Positions 44,240 through 53,446 of a stretch of 64,000 nucleotides of DNA are shown here, in pieces. Position 1 is the first letter of the stretch; every line of letters begins with the position of its first letter. The position numbers and the translations under genes are program-made. This DNA comes from Mucilaginibacter sp. PAMB04168 (GTDB lineage: Bacteria > Bacteroidota > Bacteroidia > Sphingobacteriales > Sphingobacteriaceae): assembly GCF_039634365.2 (NCBI RefSeq), contig NZ_CP155079.2:4774001-4838000 (forward strand), in the 5' to 3' direction. The notes beneath the pieces are model-generated. The model saw only the letters and a list, made by a program, of their open reading frames with translations, was not told the DNA's origin and did not search any database.

Positions 44240-44265
44240 AAAATTGAAACCTATTCTATAACCAT

Positions 44266-45375
44266 TTACTGCCGAATTTCAGCCAGGCCGATTAATATCT
44301 CCTCCAGCTTACTCTCATCCAATACTATGCGTTCAGGTTGCCCGGCCTTGTCGTATTCCCATTTTATTAGCCGCATACAGCCTTCCGTTATTTCGATACC
44401 GGTAATGTCACCATCATCATAACAACAGCAACCAGTATTGAAGTAAGATGGCCGGTACCCCGGAAAGCTAAACTTAGCATCGCCCTTTAACACATGCTTG
44501 TTGATTTGCGCACGCAAACTTTGCGCTACGGCAGTATCGCCCTGCTGTTCGGCCTTTTCCAGGTCAATATACAACCGCTCCAAATGGGTAAGCGAGCGGA
44601 AAACAGGTTGGTGCGTATGTCCGGTAATAAGCAACAAGTTATTTTGCCGGCTGCTCCACTCGTACATGATTTGGTTGTGCTGCGTTTTAAGGTGATCATT
44701 AGTGGCCGGCGTATTAGGGTTTATTTCGAGATAGGCCTGCAACGGCCCCCATACATTGGCAACAAACCATTTACTAAACCAGTTGCCATCACTTTGCAAA
44801 TCGCCCTGATGGCCGTGAGTGAGGTAAATGCTCAGCGGCTTATTGTTCACTTTTGTTTGCAATATTACGCCTTCATAAATCTTAACCGGCACACCATAGA
44901 TCTGCTCCAGCATAATACCCGCCAGCGGATCGTTATCCCAGTACAGGTCGTGGTTACCAAATATTTTAATGAAGGCATTACTTTTTAAAAACAGCTTTTC
45001 CTTTTCAAAAGTGGCTTTATTATGCTTTTTTACCGCCAGTATGCCATTCTCCCAAAGCTCCTCGCTATCGCCCAGGTTAATATAGTGATATTGTTGCTGC
45101 CCATAATAGTCAAGCGCCGCCAGGTAATTCTTTTCAGAAAGGATGAAATCATCGGCGTGATTACGGGCGCCCTTGTGCTGATCGGAAAGTATAACAAACT
45201 TATCCTTTTCCGCATCAAATGGTATAATAATACCCCGCTTGCCGTTGTTGGTAATGAGGGAGTTGTACAATGCTGTAAGCGCGCCATGCACCCGCACGGC
45301 ATCAGGCCGGGATGAATATTCATCAGCTAAACGAATTAAAGGCTGTTTAAACCATTTTTGCAGCAAACGGCGCAT
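44266..45375 (-). CDS. Metallophosphoesterase (calcineurin-like)
   Basis: About 369 residues. The dinuclear-metal motifs are in order: VILSDQHKGARNHAD (D-x-H), YINLGDSEELWE (GDxxE), FGNHDLYWD (GNHD), LTHGHQGD (GH) and LLITGHTHQPVF (GHxH). The substrate may be a phosphodiester, nucleotide or lipid. The frame is open to 45396, but the ATG at 45373-45375 (MRRLLQKW) suits a soluble protein. There is no signal peptide. It follows the patatin gene by 59 bp on the same strand, so the two may be one operon concerned with phospholipid turnover; that link is inference. Confidence 0.87.
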   Translation of the reverse strand: MRRLLQKWFKQPLIRLADEYSSRPDAVRVHGALTALYNSLITNNGKRGIIIPFDAEKDKFVILSDQHKGARNHADDFILSEKNYLAALDYYGQQQYHYINLGDSEELWENGILAVKKHNKATFEKEKLFLKSNAFIKIFGNHDLYWDNDPLAGIMLEQIYGVPVKIYEGVILQTKVNNKPLSIYLTHGHQGDLQSDGNWFSKWFVANVWGPLQAYLEINPNTPATNDHLKTQHNQIMYEWSSRQNNLLLITGHTHQPVFRSLTHLERLYIDLEKAEQQGDTAVAQSLRAQINKHVLKGDAKFSFPGYRPSYFNTGCCCYDDGDITGIEITEGCMRLIKWEYDKAGQPERIVLDESKLEEILIGLAEIRQ

Positions 45376-45434
45376 ATAGACCTTAAACGTAAGCAATGTA
45401 CTTTTGTGTGATGCCGGGTGATGTTCTGCACATC

Positions 45435-47945
45435 CTACTGCTTTGGTAAGGCGGCCTCCTTTGTTGCCGAAAAAGGTAGGTACTTGATTTTGTCAAATGC
45501 GAGCCGATTTTTGATATCAGCCATATCTTTAAGCTTGAACTCGACATCTTTTACAATGTTATTCATACTTTGCTCAGATAATATCCAGTTCATGGGCACA
45601 TCTTTTTGGCTAGCCGACAGCGGCGCGTCGATAAAATCGCCCTCCATGCCTTCAATAACATCCCTCAGGTCGTGCACGGCGGCGTCGCTCCGGCCTTTGC
45701 GGGCATTATAAATACCGCCAATCACTTCAAATATTTCATTCCCAAAATTTAGGTTTGCACTACCATCCTCAGGGGCCAATTGATCACTAAAGCGCAAAAA
45801 TATGACCACCGGCCTAATTTGTGCAAACAGATTACTATGCTGTAACTGCAATGCTTTTAACATTTCGAGCATGGAGCCAGCCCCTGTATTTTCTACATAA
45901 CCGCCGTCCAAATAATGATATTTACGGCAGGCTTGTTTTATCATTCCGCCAGGTGAAAACAAAGGAAAACGCGTACTGAAATTGATGCCGGTGCTATAGG
46001 CAATATTGCCTTTAATTTTGCCGGCCAGCAAATCGCGCTGTCCGCTGCCCCACACGCCATCGGGCGCTGCATTCATGATCCAGCATTGCTGACCGGTTTC
46101 TACCTCGTCGGTATTAAATATAACAAGTGGCTTGTTGTTTTTGGTAACGTTAAGCGTATCGAAATGAGCACTGAAGATATTGCGGGAACTGTTTGGACTG
46201 AGCAGTTTGCTGTAACGATTTTCCCAGGCCTCCTCCATGGCAATGGCCCGATCAAGCCGGTTGATGTGCCAGGGCAAAAACAAGTTCAATAAATCACCAA
46301 AAAACATTTTTCCAACTACAGGCGCTATATAATCACCTTTAAAAAAATCGAAAGCAGCACTATCTAAACTATTTTTGTATCTCAGTTCCTGAGATGAATT
46401 ACCGTAGGCTACTGCATTAAACAACCCTAAACCCAGAGCTCCTCCCGACACGCCCGACATGGCATATATAGAGCGTTTTAGGTCTATATTATCATGCTCC
46501 AACCGCTTTTGCAGCTTAGTTAAATACAAAGCGGTAAAACCACCCGTACGTAATGCCCCACCCTCGGCACAAACAAATATAACCGGATACCTTCTACTAA
46601 CAGAATCAGCCTTAACCGAATCCGCCCCTGCCGGAGCAAGCCTGCTCGCAGGATGAAAGGCATCCAACTCGGCCTTGTACTGACTAAACCATCTTGAAAA
46701 ATGGTCTTTCAACACAGGTCTTTTGGTAATAAGGTCGGCCTGCTGAAGCTCTTCCCTAACCGGATGATCTTTGTTGCTTACAGAGGAATAAATGAGCAGG
46801 CACAACAACAGGAAGCGGATCGATACCGGCCACTTGCGAAGCCGGGCAAAATCAAGATACAGCACGCCTACATACATACCAATCCAACAGGCAAAGGCCA
46901 GCGCAACTAAAGCCGGTGCACCTAGCATCTCAAAAAAGTTACTGCCTTCCCAATTTGTAGATACCGGTATGATACTTATTACAGTAAACACAATTAACGA
47001 TAGCAACGCAACCATCACCACCTGTTTGTGCAGGTTTTTATAAAAACCGGCGGGTATGCGGTAGGTCCACTGCAAGGTATGCGGATGGGCCGGCAATTGC
47101 GGGCTGAAGCTAATGAGCTCAAATTCAGCAGGTACTTTGGTATCATTACTTGGCACCTTGCTTTGCGGAAAGTTGTTCCGCAGATCGTCAGAAGTGTTAA
47201 ATGTATTATTAAACTGCGCCACCAACCCCGATTCGGGCTCATTGAACTGCCCTTGATTGGGTAACGAGTAAACGTAGTTATTATAAATGCCGTAAAGCCT
47301 GCTCACCCAATTGTACTCGGTGGCCGGCAGGCTTTCGGCGGTAGGAAACAGCCTGCGCAGGTTAAGCCGAGGCTTGCTAGCTTCCGCCTTAATAAAATAT
47401 AGATTGGTTAGTACACTAAACAGCACATATAAGCCTGTAAAGGCCACAACATACGGCAATGCAATAGCGCCCAGGTCTTTGTGCCGGCCAAAAGAAATAA
47501 GCAAACTTATGCCTACTAACACGGTTGGCCAAAGCAAACAACTGCCCGATACTACACGCTGCACCGTTTTTCGCCAGGTTACACGGGCGTCGGTTAGGCT
47601 TTTGCCGGAGTTATCGCTTACGTAAATGGCATACCGTACACCAAACTCAGAAACCACACTCCAGATAAATAGTGTAAGCAAGAGGAACAAGTAATTTTCA
47701 GGCCTTCCCGCGTCGAGATTTTCTATTACAACTAACAGCGTATCTATGCCCTGCGGCAGCACAATAAAGATAACTGATGCAATGATGGCAAAAATCAGCA
47801 TCAGCCCAACCTGCTGCAACACCGAAAATAAATCGTGCATCAGGTACCGGAAGGAAATACCTTTAGCTTTTTGGTAAGTGTAGGCAAAAGCACCCCGTAA
47901 GGAGGGCACAAAGAAAAACCTGAGAATTTGAGATAGGTTACTCAT
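45435..47945 (-). CDS. Patatin-like phospholipase with N-terminal membrane domain
   Basis: An 836-residue protein. Several membrane helices lie at about 43-65, 85-105, 133-152, 162-182, 308-328, 343-366 and 375-390. The patatin domain follows, starting VIFVCAEGGALRTGGF (oxyanion Gly-rich loop) near residue 455. The nucleophile is Ser500 in GVSGG, and the dyad Asp is in LDGGYVENTGAG near 670. The order and dyad are intact. It would be a lipid acyl hydrolase with its catalytic part at the inner-membrane surface. The large multi-spanning region in front of a patatin domain is not the standard soluble or outer-membrane plan. The ATG is at 47943-47945. Confidence 0.82.
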   Translation of the reverse strand: MSNLSQILRFFFVPSLRGAFAYTYQKAKGISFRYLMHDLFSVLQQVGLMLIFAIIASVIFIVLPQGIDTLLVVIENLDAGRPENYLFLLLTLFIWSVVSEFGVRYAIYVSDNSGKSLTDARVTWRKTVQRVVSGSCLLWPTVLVGISLLISFGRHKDLGAIALPYVVAFTGLYVLFSVLTNLYFIKAEASKPRLNLRRLFPTAESLPATEYNWVSRLYGIYNNYVYSLPNQGQFNEPESGLVAQFNNTFNTSDDLRNNFPQSKVPSNDTKVPAEFELISFSPQLPAHPHTLQWTYRIPAGFYKNLHKQVVMVALLSLIVFTVISIIPVSTNWEGSNFFEMLGAPALVALAFACWIGMYVGVLYLDFARLRKWPVSIRFLLLCLLIYSSVSNKDHPVREELQQADLITKRPVLKDHFSRWFSQYKAELDAFHPASRLAPAGADSVKADSVSRRYPVIFVCAEGGALRTGGFTALYLTKLQKRLEHDNIDLKRSIYAMSGVSGGALGLGLFNAVAYGNSSQELRYKNSLDSAAFDFFKGDYIAPVVGKMFFGDLLNLFLPWHINRLDRAIAMEEAWENRYSKLLSPNSSRNIFSAHFDTLNVTKNNKPLVIFNTDEVETGQQCWIMNAAPDGVWGSGQRDLLAGKIKGNIAYSTGINFSTRFPLFSPGGMIKQACRKYHYLDGGYVENTGAGSMLEMLKALQLQHSNLFAQIRPVVIFLRFSDQLAPEDGSANLNFGNEIFEVIGGIYNARKGRSDAAVHDLRDVIEGMEGDFIDAPLSASQKDVPMNWILSEQSMNNIVKDVEFKLKDMADIKNRLAFDKIKYLPFSATKEAALPKQ

Positions 47946-48120
47946 AATAGGGCATTTAGGTTTAATCTAAGCTACTGATAATTAGGACAGGAGAAATAGA
48001 TGGGGAGTAAATTGGATCAAAAAACGGTACCTAAAGTATATTGCGTTTTTTAATGTCTTTGGCACCAAACTTGCAGTTTACCGTCCATATAAATAGTAAA
48101 CAATTTAAATCAGAAATACG

Positions 48121-48330
48121 ATGAGCTTATTAAAATGGGCAGTTTTAGGTGCTGCTGCAGCCTATGGCATTAAACACATTACAAAAAAACGCGTTGAAGA
48201 CGGAAAATCAATAATTGACGATTGGAACGAACAAGCGCCTGAATGGATTGAAAAAGCAAAACAGTACACTGACGAAGCTATTAGCAAGGTAACCAACCGT
48301 GCACAAGCTGCACAAGAAGATTACCAGTAG
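48121..48330 (+). CDS. Small membrane-associated protein, YtxH-like
   Basis: A 69-residue protein: a short hydrophobic N-terminus (LLKWAVLGAAAAYGI) followed by a charged amphipathic helix rich in Lys, Glu, Asp and Gln to the end. This is the plan of YtxH-like general-stress proteins, although the sequence is too short to assign firmly. Good codon use and a strong terminator 22 bp after the stop argue that it is real. The bases 47946-48120, between it and the divergent patatin gene, hold the promoters but no clear TAnnTTTG box; TGTCTTTG near 48055 is the nearest match. Confidence 0.7.
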   Translation: MSLLKWAVLGAAAAYGIKHITKKRVEDGKSIIDDWNEQAPEWIEKAKQYTDEAISKVTNRAQAAQEDYQ

Positions 48331-48352
48331 ATTTTATTAGTTACTGCTAAAT

Positions 48353-48386
48353 AAAAAGTCCCGGACATTACTGCCCGGGACTTTTT
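48353..48386. terminator. Bidirectional terminator between the 69-residue gene and GH51
   Basis: AAAAAGTCCCGG (48353-48364) pairs with CCGGGACTTTTT (48375-48386) around a 10-nt loop. Its A and T flanks make it work for both converging genes. Confidence 0.85.
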
Positions 48387-48409
48387 ATTTAGGTATTATG
48401 GCAAGCTTA

Positions 48410-50395
48410 CTACCTCAAAGCCAACCTTACCACATTAAACGAATAAGGCTTAAGGGTAATAGGCAACGTTTTCCCCTTCACAGCAATGCGCTCATCTTTC
48501 GGGCTCACATTTACCGCATTCTCAAAAGTATTAACGGCTTTCAAATCATTGCTGATATAGGTGTGTATACCGGTAAGCGGCAGTTTATTATTGCTCTTTA
48601 ACTGTACACTTCGCGTTTGTACTTTTTTAGAGGCATTCACTATTTTAATGATCAGCTCATTGCTCTTATGATCAACCACTGCCGATGCGTACAAGCTATC
48701 CTGACCAGCCACCGCCTTATTACCTGTTGTAATTGATACCACATCTGTTCCTTTATATAATGAGTACAGCTTTTGTACGTAATAATTGGGCGTGCCGTAC
48801 ACATGCAGGTTATCTACCCAAATCATATCGGGCGTCCATTGCCAGCCCTCGGCATGGGCAAACAGCGGCGCGTATGAGGCCATGCTTACCACAGCGGCAT
48901 TACGCTCTAAGCCGGTCATAAAGGCGGCCTCGGCAATGGCGCATTGCCAGTTGTTTTGATTAGTTGGCTTCGCTATGCCATCACTTTGGGCAGCATATTC
49001 GCCGGCAAATACTTTGGAGCCGTTACGATCATAACTATCATAGCGGGTAGCATTGCTAAAAAACCAGTCGGGCGAGCGGTAATAATGCTCGTCGATAATA
49101 TCGGCCTTATTTTTACGCAGTGCGTTGTTCAAAAAATCAAAGCGGGCACCATTAGGATCAGTACCTGAGCTGTTTACGATCTTAATATCCGGGTAATGCT
49201 TTTTAAGACTGTCGGTAAAAATCTTCAAACGCTCCAAGTACTGCGGCCCCCAGTTTTCGTTACCAATGCCCATCATTTTTAAATTAAACGGCTCAGGGTG
49301 GCCCATTTCTGCACGTTTCTTGCCCCAGGGGGTATTAATATTACCGTTGGCGAACTCTACCAGGTCAAGCGCATCCTGCACATAAGAGCCCAACTGTTCT
49401 AATGGTACCAGTTCGGCAGTATTAAACTGGCAGGCCATGCCACAGTTAATTATGGGCAAGGGCTGTGCGCCAATATCTTCGGCCAACTGGAAGTATTCAA
49501 AAAAACCTAAGCCATAGGTTTGAAAGTAATCGCCGGTTAAACGGTGCTTAAATTCGGTGTTCCAGCGGTTAATGTTCAGTTCACGGTTTTCAACCGGACC
49601 AATTGTCTTTTTCCAGGGATAGCGCGTGGCAAGGTCGCGGCCTTCCACCACACAACCGCCTGGAAAACGGATAAAGCCAGGCTTCATATCGGCCAGCAAC
49701 TGCACCATATCGCTGCGTAACCCTCCGGGGCGCTGCTTCCAGGTATCGCCTGGAAATAAGGAGATCATGTCCAGATCAATCACCCCATTACCTTCCAGCC
49801 ACATACCGAACTTGCCTTTAGCAACAGTATTGTTAGCCGTAAAGCTTACGCCTTGTTTATGCCATTCTGTTCCACTTTCTGCCGGCACCAATACGGTTTG
49901 ACCTACTACGTTGTTCTTTTCGTCCAACAGTTCTATATGCAGTTTTACACCGGGCGCTGCCTGCCGGTACATTACAGAGAAGTTGTAGGATAAACCTTTT
50001 TTGATACCCATGCCCCTGAATCCCTCATTTACTATACCCACATCAGTTTTATTGGCAGCGTCCCTTACATTAACCCGCATAAACCGTGGATTTGGATTAT
50101 TAACCGGACTTTGCTGCCGATTAAGTATCAGTACATCTCCCTCGCTTATTTTCTTGCCCTTAACCGACCAGCCCATGAGCGGCGTGGCAAACTCGAATGA
50201 ACGGTTTTTAACCAGCTCGGCATAAATGCCACCATCGGCACCCATGTTAATATCTTCAAAAAAAACGCCCCACATAGTGGGCTGCACCTTAGCAATGGAC
50301 TTGTCGGCATTTACCATAATAGGCATACTTTTTTGCGCAGCGGCATTAAAGGTTAAAGCGGTTAAGCAGGCAAGGGCGGTAAACTTTAGGTTCAT
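48410..50395 (-). CDS. Alpha-L-arabinofuranosidase, GH51, secreted
   Basis: About 661 residues with a signal peptide (ALACLTALTFNAAAQ). A beta-sandwich carbohydrate-binding-like insert (about 75-220) precedes the catalytic barrel, which has FIRFPGGCVVEGRD, the acid/base Glu in GIGNENWGP (Glu383 of the longest frame) and the nucleophile Glu in VFAGEYAA (Glu469). A C-terminal beta domain ends the protein. It removes arabinofuranosyl side groups from arabinan, arabinogalactan or xylan. It is last in the minus-strand CAZyme series and also has its own promoter. The ATG at 50393-50395 is chosen because the promoter box lies just upstream. Confidence 0.92.
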   Translation of the reverse strand: MNLKFTALACLTALTFNAAAQKSMPIMVNADKSIAKVQPTMWGVFFEDINMGADGGIYAELVKNRSFEFATPLMGWSVKGKKISEGDVLILNRQQSPVNNPNPRFMRVNVRDAANKTDVGIVNEGFRGMGIKKGLSYNFSVMYRQAAPGVKLHIELLDEKNNVVGQTVLVPAESGTEWHKQGVSFTANNTVAKGKFGMWLEGNGVIDLDMISLFPGDTWKQRPGGLRSDMVQLLADMKPGFIRFPGGCVVEGRDLATRYPWKKTIGPVENRELNINRWNTEFKHRLTGDYFQTYGLGFFEYFQLAEDIGAQPLPIINCGMACQFNTAELVPLEQLGSYVQDALDLVEFANGNINTPWGKKRAEMGHPEPFNLKMMGIGNENWGPQYLERLKIFTDSLKKHYPDIKIVNSSGTDPNGARFDFLNNALRKNKADIIDEHYYRSPDWFFSNATRYDSYDRNGSKVFAGEYAAQSDGIAKPTNQNNWQCAIAEAAFMTGLERNAAVVSMASYAPLFAHAEGWQWTPDMIWVDNLHVYGTPNYYVQKLYSLYKGTDVVSITTGNKAVAGQDSLYASAVVDHKSNELIIKIVNASKKVQTRSVQLKSNNKLPLTGIHTYISNDLKAVNTFENAVNVSPKDERIAVKGKTLPITLKPYSFNVVRLALR

Positions 50396-50401
50396 AACTG
50401 T

Positions 50402-50431
50402 CAAACGTACAATTAAAAAGATTTGGTCAAA
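50402..50431 (-). promoter_or_regulatory. Promoter of the GH51 gene (-33 TTTG, -7 TACGTTTG)
   Basis: On the minus strand TTTG (50428-50431) and TACGTTTG (50402-50409) are 18 nt apart and end six bases before the ATG. GH51 can therefore be expressed apart from the upstream GH115 gene, with almost no leader. Confidence 0.5.
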
Positions 50432-50456
50432 ATTAATATGGCAGCCATGCAGGCTG

Positions 50457-53348
50457 CTATAATTTATTTTCTGGAATAAGGCTGTAAGCCGGTTTATAAT
50501 CGGGTGTTAAATTAATTAAAAATCTGTCAACAATAACACCCGGATCAACTACATATAATTTAAGCTGATGCTTGCCGGGCTTTAACGCCGGCAAATTTAT
50601 TTTACGAATAGCGTTATTGCTCAAAACGTTGTTCTTCCATTCGTTGCTGCGGGCCTCCGTTTTAAAATTAACAACCTGCGGCTTACTGCCATCAACCGAA
50701 ACGGCGTAGCGCATACCGTAATTCTTATTTAGCGGATGAGTAGGCACCGTAAATACCGACAATTGCGGCCGGCTGGCATCGGTAAGGGTATAAAAATCAT
50801 AGCTTACATGCGATGCAGTGGCCCAGTTGGTATCTACTGCGGCGTGAATCTTGGTATAATTAGCTATTAAGGCATGTTGTGAATACCCCAGCGTGATATC
50901 GGTATCCCAATGATGTGAATCACTCTTTTGATCGGAATAACTGGAGGCGAATATGGATACCATCCCTTCCTTTTCAATTAACCCTTTATATCCGGCCAGT
51001 TTAACCGATGTTTGGTTATCGGCTTTTACCAATACCGTATAAGTTTTGCCCGCCGTTGTAAAATCAATCTTTCCGCTATGTAAGCCCGGCTGCTTAGCCA
51101 GTAGTTTCCAGTTGATACTAACGTAGGTCCGGATTTGTCTTTTACCCGCCTGATTCGTCAACTCGCCCTGATTTAATAATGTTATCCAGGGTTGTGAGGG
51201 TACTGCTTTCCACTTTAAAGTGGTATCCTTTTTCAGGTAAACGTCTACAAAATATGACTTGTCTGCTAATTGACTTATTACAGGCAATGTAAAAGTTGCC
51301 GGAGACACTTGCAAAGTATCGCCGTACAAGCCTTCGGGCGCAATGCCCCAACTTTCGGCTGATATTTTATGGTCAAATGCAGGCAGATCCGGCTCCTGAT
51401 AAACAGGCAAATTACGGGGCTGCATAGACATGATGTTATTCCATTTACCACCGGCCAGTTTATGATTGTAATATTCGGTTTCGGTAAGGATACTTTGGTA
51501 AGCTTTCCTGCTCCTCTCCGCGTATTCCTGTGCAACTAAACGGTTTTGTTTACCATACAGGTAGGCTTTGTCGCGGTACAAAAACTTTTGGTTGATAAGC
51601 GATGCGCCGTTTACAGGATAGTATACTAACTCGTAAAAAGCATCTTTGTTGAGCATTCCCGTGCTGTTGTAAATTGAAGATGCTTCTTGCGCCAGTTGCT
51701 GGTAAGCGCCTACCCTATTGGCAGCCTCATCACCATAAGCAAAGTGATTGTAAGCGGTATAATTGGTTTTGGTAGTTGGTTCTGTTTGACTCCAGCCCAT
51801 AAACTCGGGGCGACGCTCCCAGGCCAAATTGTAATAACGCTGCAGCAAGGCGCGGATATGTGAAGCTTTACCTGCTCCCCATTTTGCAGCACACCACCGC
51901 TGCAAGTGCTGCGTTAAATCACGGCTGCTTTTGAAGTTGCCGGCCTGGTAGGCCATGTCTAAAAACAGCTGCATGTTATACTCACAAGGCTTCAGGTCAC
52001 CTATGTTAAGCACCCACATTTCGCGGGCATTCATATCATAAGCCTTCATCATTTCCTCGCGCATAAGGCCCGGTGATGTTGTGCTGAGCCACAAATAATC
52101 GTGCGGACGCCCCCAGTATGAGGCATGATAGTACACACCCGAGCCGCCCTTACGTTGCTGCTCCTGCGCATTACTAAGCCGTTGTATATAGCCGTAATTA
52201 TCATCAGTCCACATTAGGGTTATATCATCAGGCACGGTAAGGCCATTTTCATATACATCAAGCACTTCTTTGTAGATGGTAAAAACCTGTGGCACTTTGG
52301 TGGCATCGCGGTTTACGTACTTTTGCAGCAGGCCACGCTGATCTGCTATAATCTGCTCCAGCAGCGGTACCGCTTCCTTAGGGCCTTTTACACCCTCCAT
52401 GCCGCTATCATGCACGCCTCGCATACCCATGGTATAAATGGCGTTGTTAGCGCTGCTTTCTTTCACCCGGCTTTCCCAATAGTTATAAACAGACTGTTTG
52501 TTGGTAACGTAGTTAAAGTGCCCCATGCTTTTCTCGTTCCACTCCCCTACGTTATTACGCAGCATGGGTTCTGCGTGCGAGGAGCCTACTACAATCTGGT
52601 AATCGGCCGCTACTTTGGCATTGCCAGGATAAGAGTAAAAAGCTTTGGTGCTGGGATGCATGGCCGGCCAAATGAGATTAGCTTTCAGGCGCAGCAAAAG
52701 TTCAAATATCCTGGCGTAAGTTTTAGGACCTATGTCGCCGGTTTCAGGTTCATAGGTTTTGGCTGCCCAGGGCTGTAAGCCCCAGTCTTCATCGTTAATG
52801 AAAATGCCCCTGTATTTTACAGACGGCGGCGCTGAGGTGTAAGCCTTAATTTCTAACGTCAGCACCTTTTGTTGAACCGGCTTTACATCTGCCCACCAGT
52901 ACCAGGGCGATACGCCCATACGTTCAGAAATATCGAAAACACCGTAGGCCATGCCGCGGGCATCGCTACCAATAATTGCCAATGCATGGTTAATGCTTTT
53001 AGTGGGATGATCGATAACCTGCAAGGCATAAGTTTCCCATTTGGCTTTTAAGGATGCCGTATTAACGTTTAGCTTTACCAGTAAAGCTGATTGTGCAGTG
53101 CCCACAATAATAACATTGCCTTTTGCCGCATTTATATCAGTTAACACCTTGGGTAAATAGCCGGTTACGCGCTGAATATCCTGCGCCAGCAAATGCGCTG
53201 TAATTGAATCAAGGTTTTGCCGGCCTTCTTCATAAACAACAGTTACTTTGGATTGCGCGGTAACTACATCAAACTTAACGGCGTAAGCTTTTATACCCCA
53301 CGTTAGCAGGATGAGTAGAATGAGATACGCGCGATTGTGTTTGTGCAT
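50457..53348 (-). CDS. GH115 family alpha-glucuronidase-like glycoside hydrolase
   Basis: A 963-residue protein with a signal peptide (YLILLILLTWGIKAYA). Diagnostic GH115 blocks are YRGIFINDEDWGLQPWAAKTY, LKANLIWPAMHPSTKAFYSYPGN, VVGSSHAEPMLRNNVGEW and YTMGMRGVHDSGMEG, then LMWTDDNYGYIQRL and HASYWGRPHDYLWL. The C-terminal third is beta-rich, as in known members. GH115 enzymes release glucuronic or 4-O-methylglucuronic acid from polymer side chains, best known on xylan. Here it sits between a rhamnosidase and an arabinofuranosidase, so glucuronate on arabinogalactan or rhamnogalacturonan side chains is an alternative substrate. Confidence 0.9.
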   Translation of the reverse strand: MHKHNRAYLILLILLTWGIKAYAVKFDVVTAQSKVTVVYEEGRQNLDSITAHLLAQDIQRVTGYLPKVLTDINAAKGNVIIVGTAQSALLVKLNVNTASLKAKWETYALQVIDHPTKSINHALAIIGSDARGMAYGVFDISERMGVSPWYWWADVKPVQQKVLTLEIKAYTSAPPSVKYRGIFINDEDWGLQPWAAKTYEPETGDIGPKTYARIFELLLRLKANLIWPAMHPSTKAFYSYPGNAKVAADYQIVVGSSHAEPMLRNNVGEWNEKSMGHFNYVTNKQSVYNYWESRVKESSANNAIYTMGMRGVHDSGMEGVKGPKEAVPLLEQIIADQRGLLQKYVNRDATKVPQVFTIYKEVLDVYENGLTVPDDITLMWTDDNYGYIQRLSNAQEQQRKGGSGVYYHASYWGRPHDYLWLSTTSPGLMREEMMKAYDMNAREMWVLNIGDLKPCEYNMQLFLDMAYQAGNFKSSRDLTQHLQRWCAAKWGAGKASHIRALLQRYYNLAWERRPEFMGWSQTEPTTKTNYTAYNHFAYGDEAANRVGAYQQLAQEASSIYNSTGMLNKDAFYELVYYPVNGASLINQKFLYRDKAYLYGKQNRLVAQEYAERSRKAYQSILTETEYYNHKLAGGKWNNIMSMQPRNLPVYQEPDLPAFDHKISAESWGIAPEGLYGDTLQVSPATFTLPVISQLADKSYFVDVYLKKDTTLKWKAVPSQPWITLLNQGELTNQAGKRQIRTYVSINWKLLAKQPGLHSGKIDFTTAGKTYTVLVKADNQTSVKLAGYKGLIEKEGMVSIFASSYSDQKSDSHHWDTDITLGYSQHALIANYTKIHAAVDTNWATASHVSYDFYTLTDASRPQLSVFTVPTHPLNKNYGMRYAVSVDGSKPQVVNFKTEARSNEWKNNVLSNNAIRKINLPALKPGKHQLKLYVVDPGVIVDRFLINLTPDYKPAYSLIPENKL

Positions 53349-53395
53349 TGTTGTAAAGTGCCTTGAATTACCTGCGGCCCGGACCTAACTATAGT

Positions 53396-53419
53396 GCCAC
53401 TCAGCTAAACCTGAGTGGC
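53396..53419. terminator. Hairpin between the GH106 and GH115 genes
   Basis: GCCACTCAG (53396-53404) pairs with CTGAGTGGC (53411-53419) around a 6-nt loop, in the 98-bp gap between two genes of one series. On the minus strand no T-run follows, so partial termination or message processing fits better than a full stop. Confidence 0.45.
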
Positions 53420-53446
53420 GACCGTGTTTTTCCCTAAATTTTAACC

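Noticed and set aside
45401-45408. Plus-strand TACTTTTG box
   Set aside because: No plus-strand gene follows it; it is a chance match next to the start of the minus-strand phosphoesterase gene.
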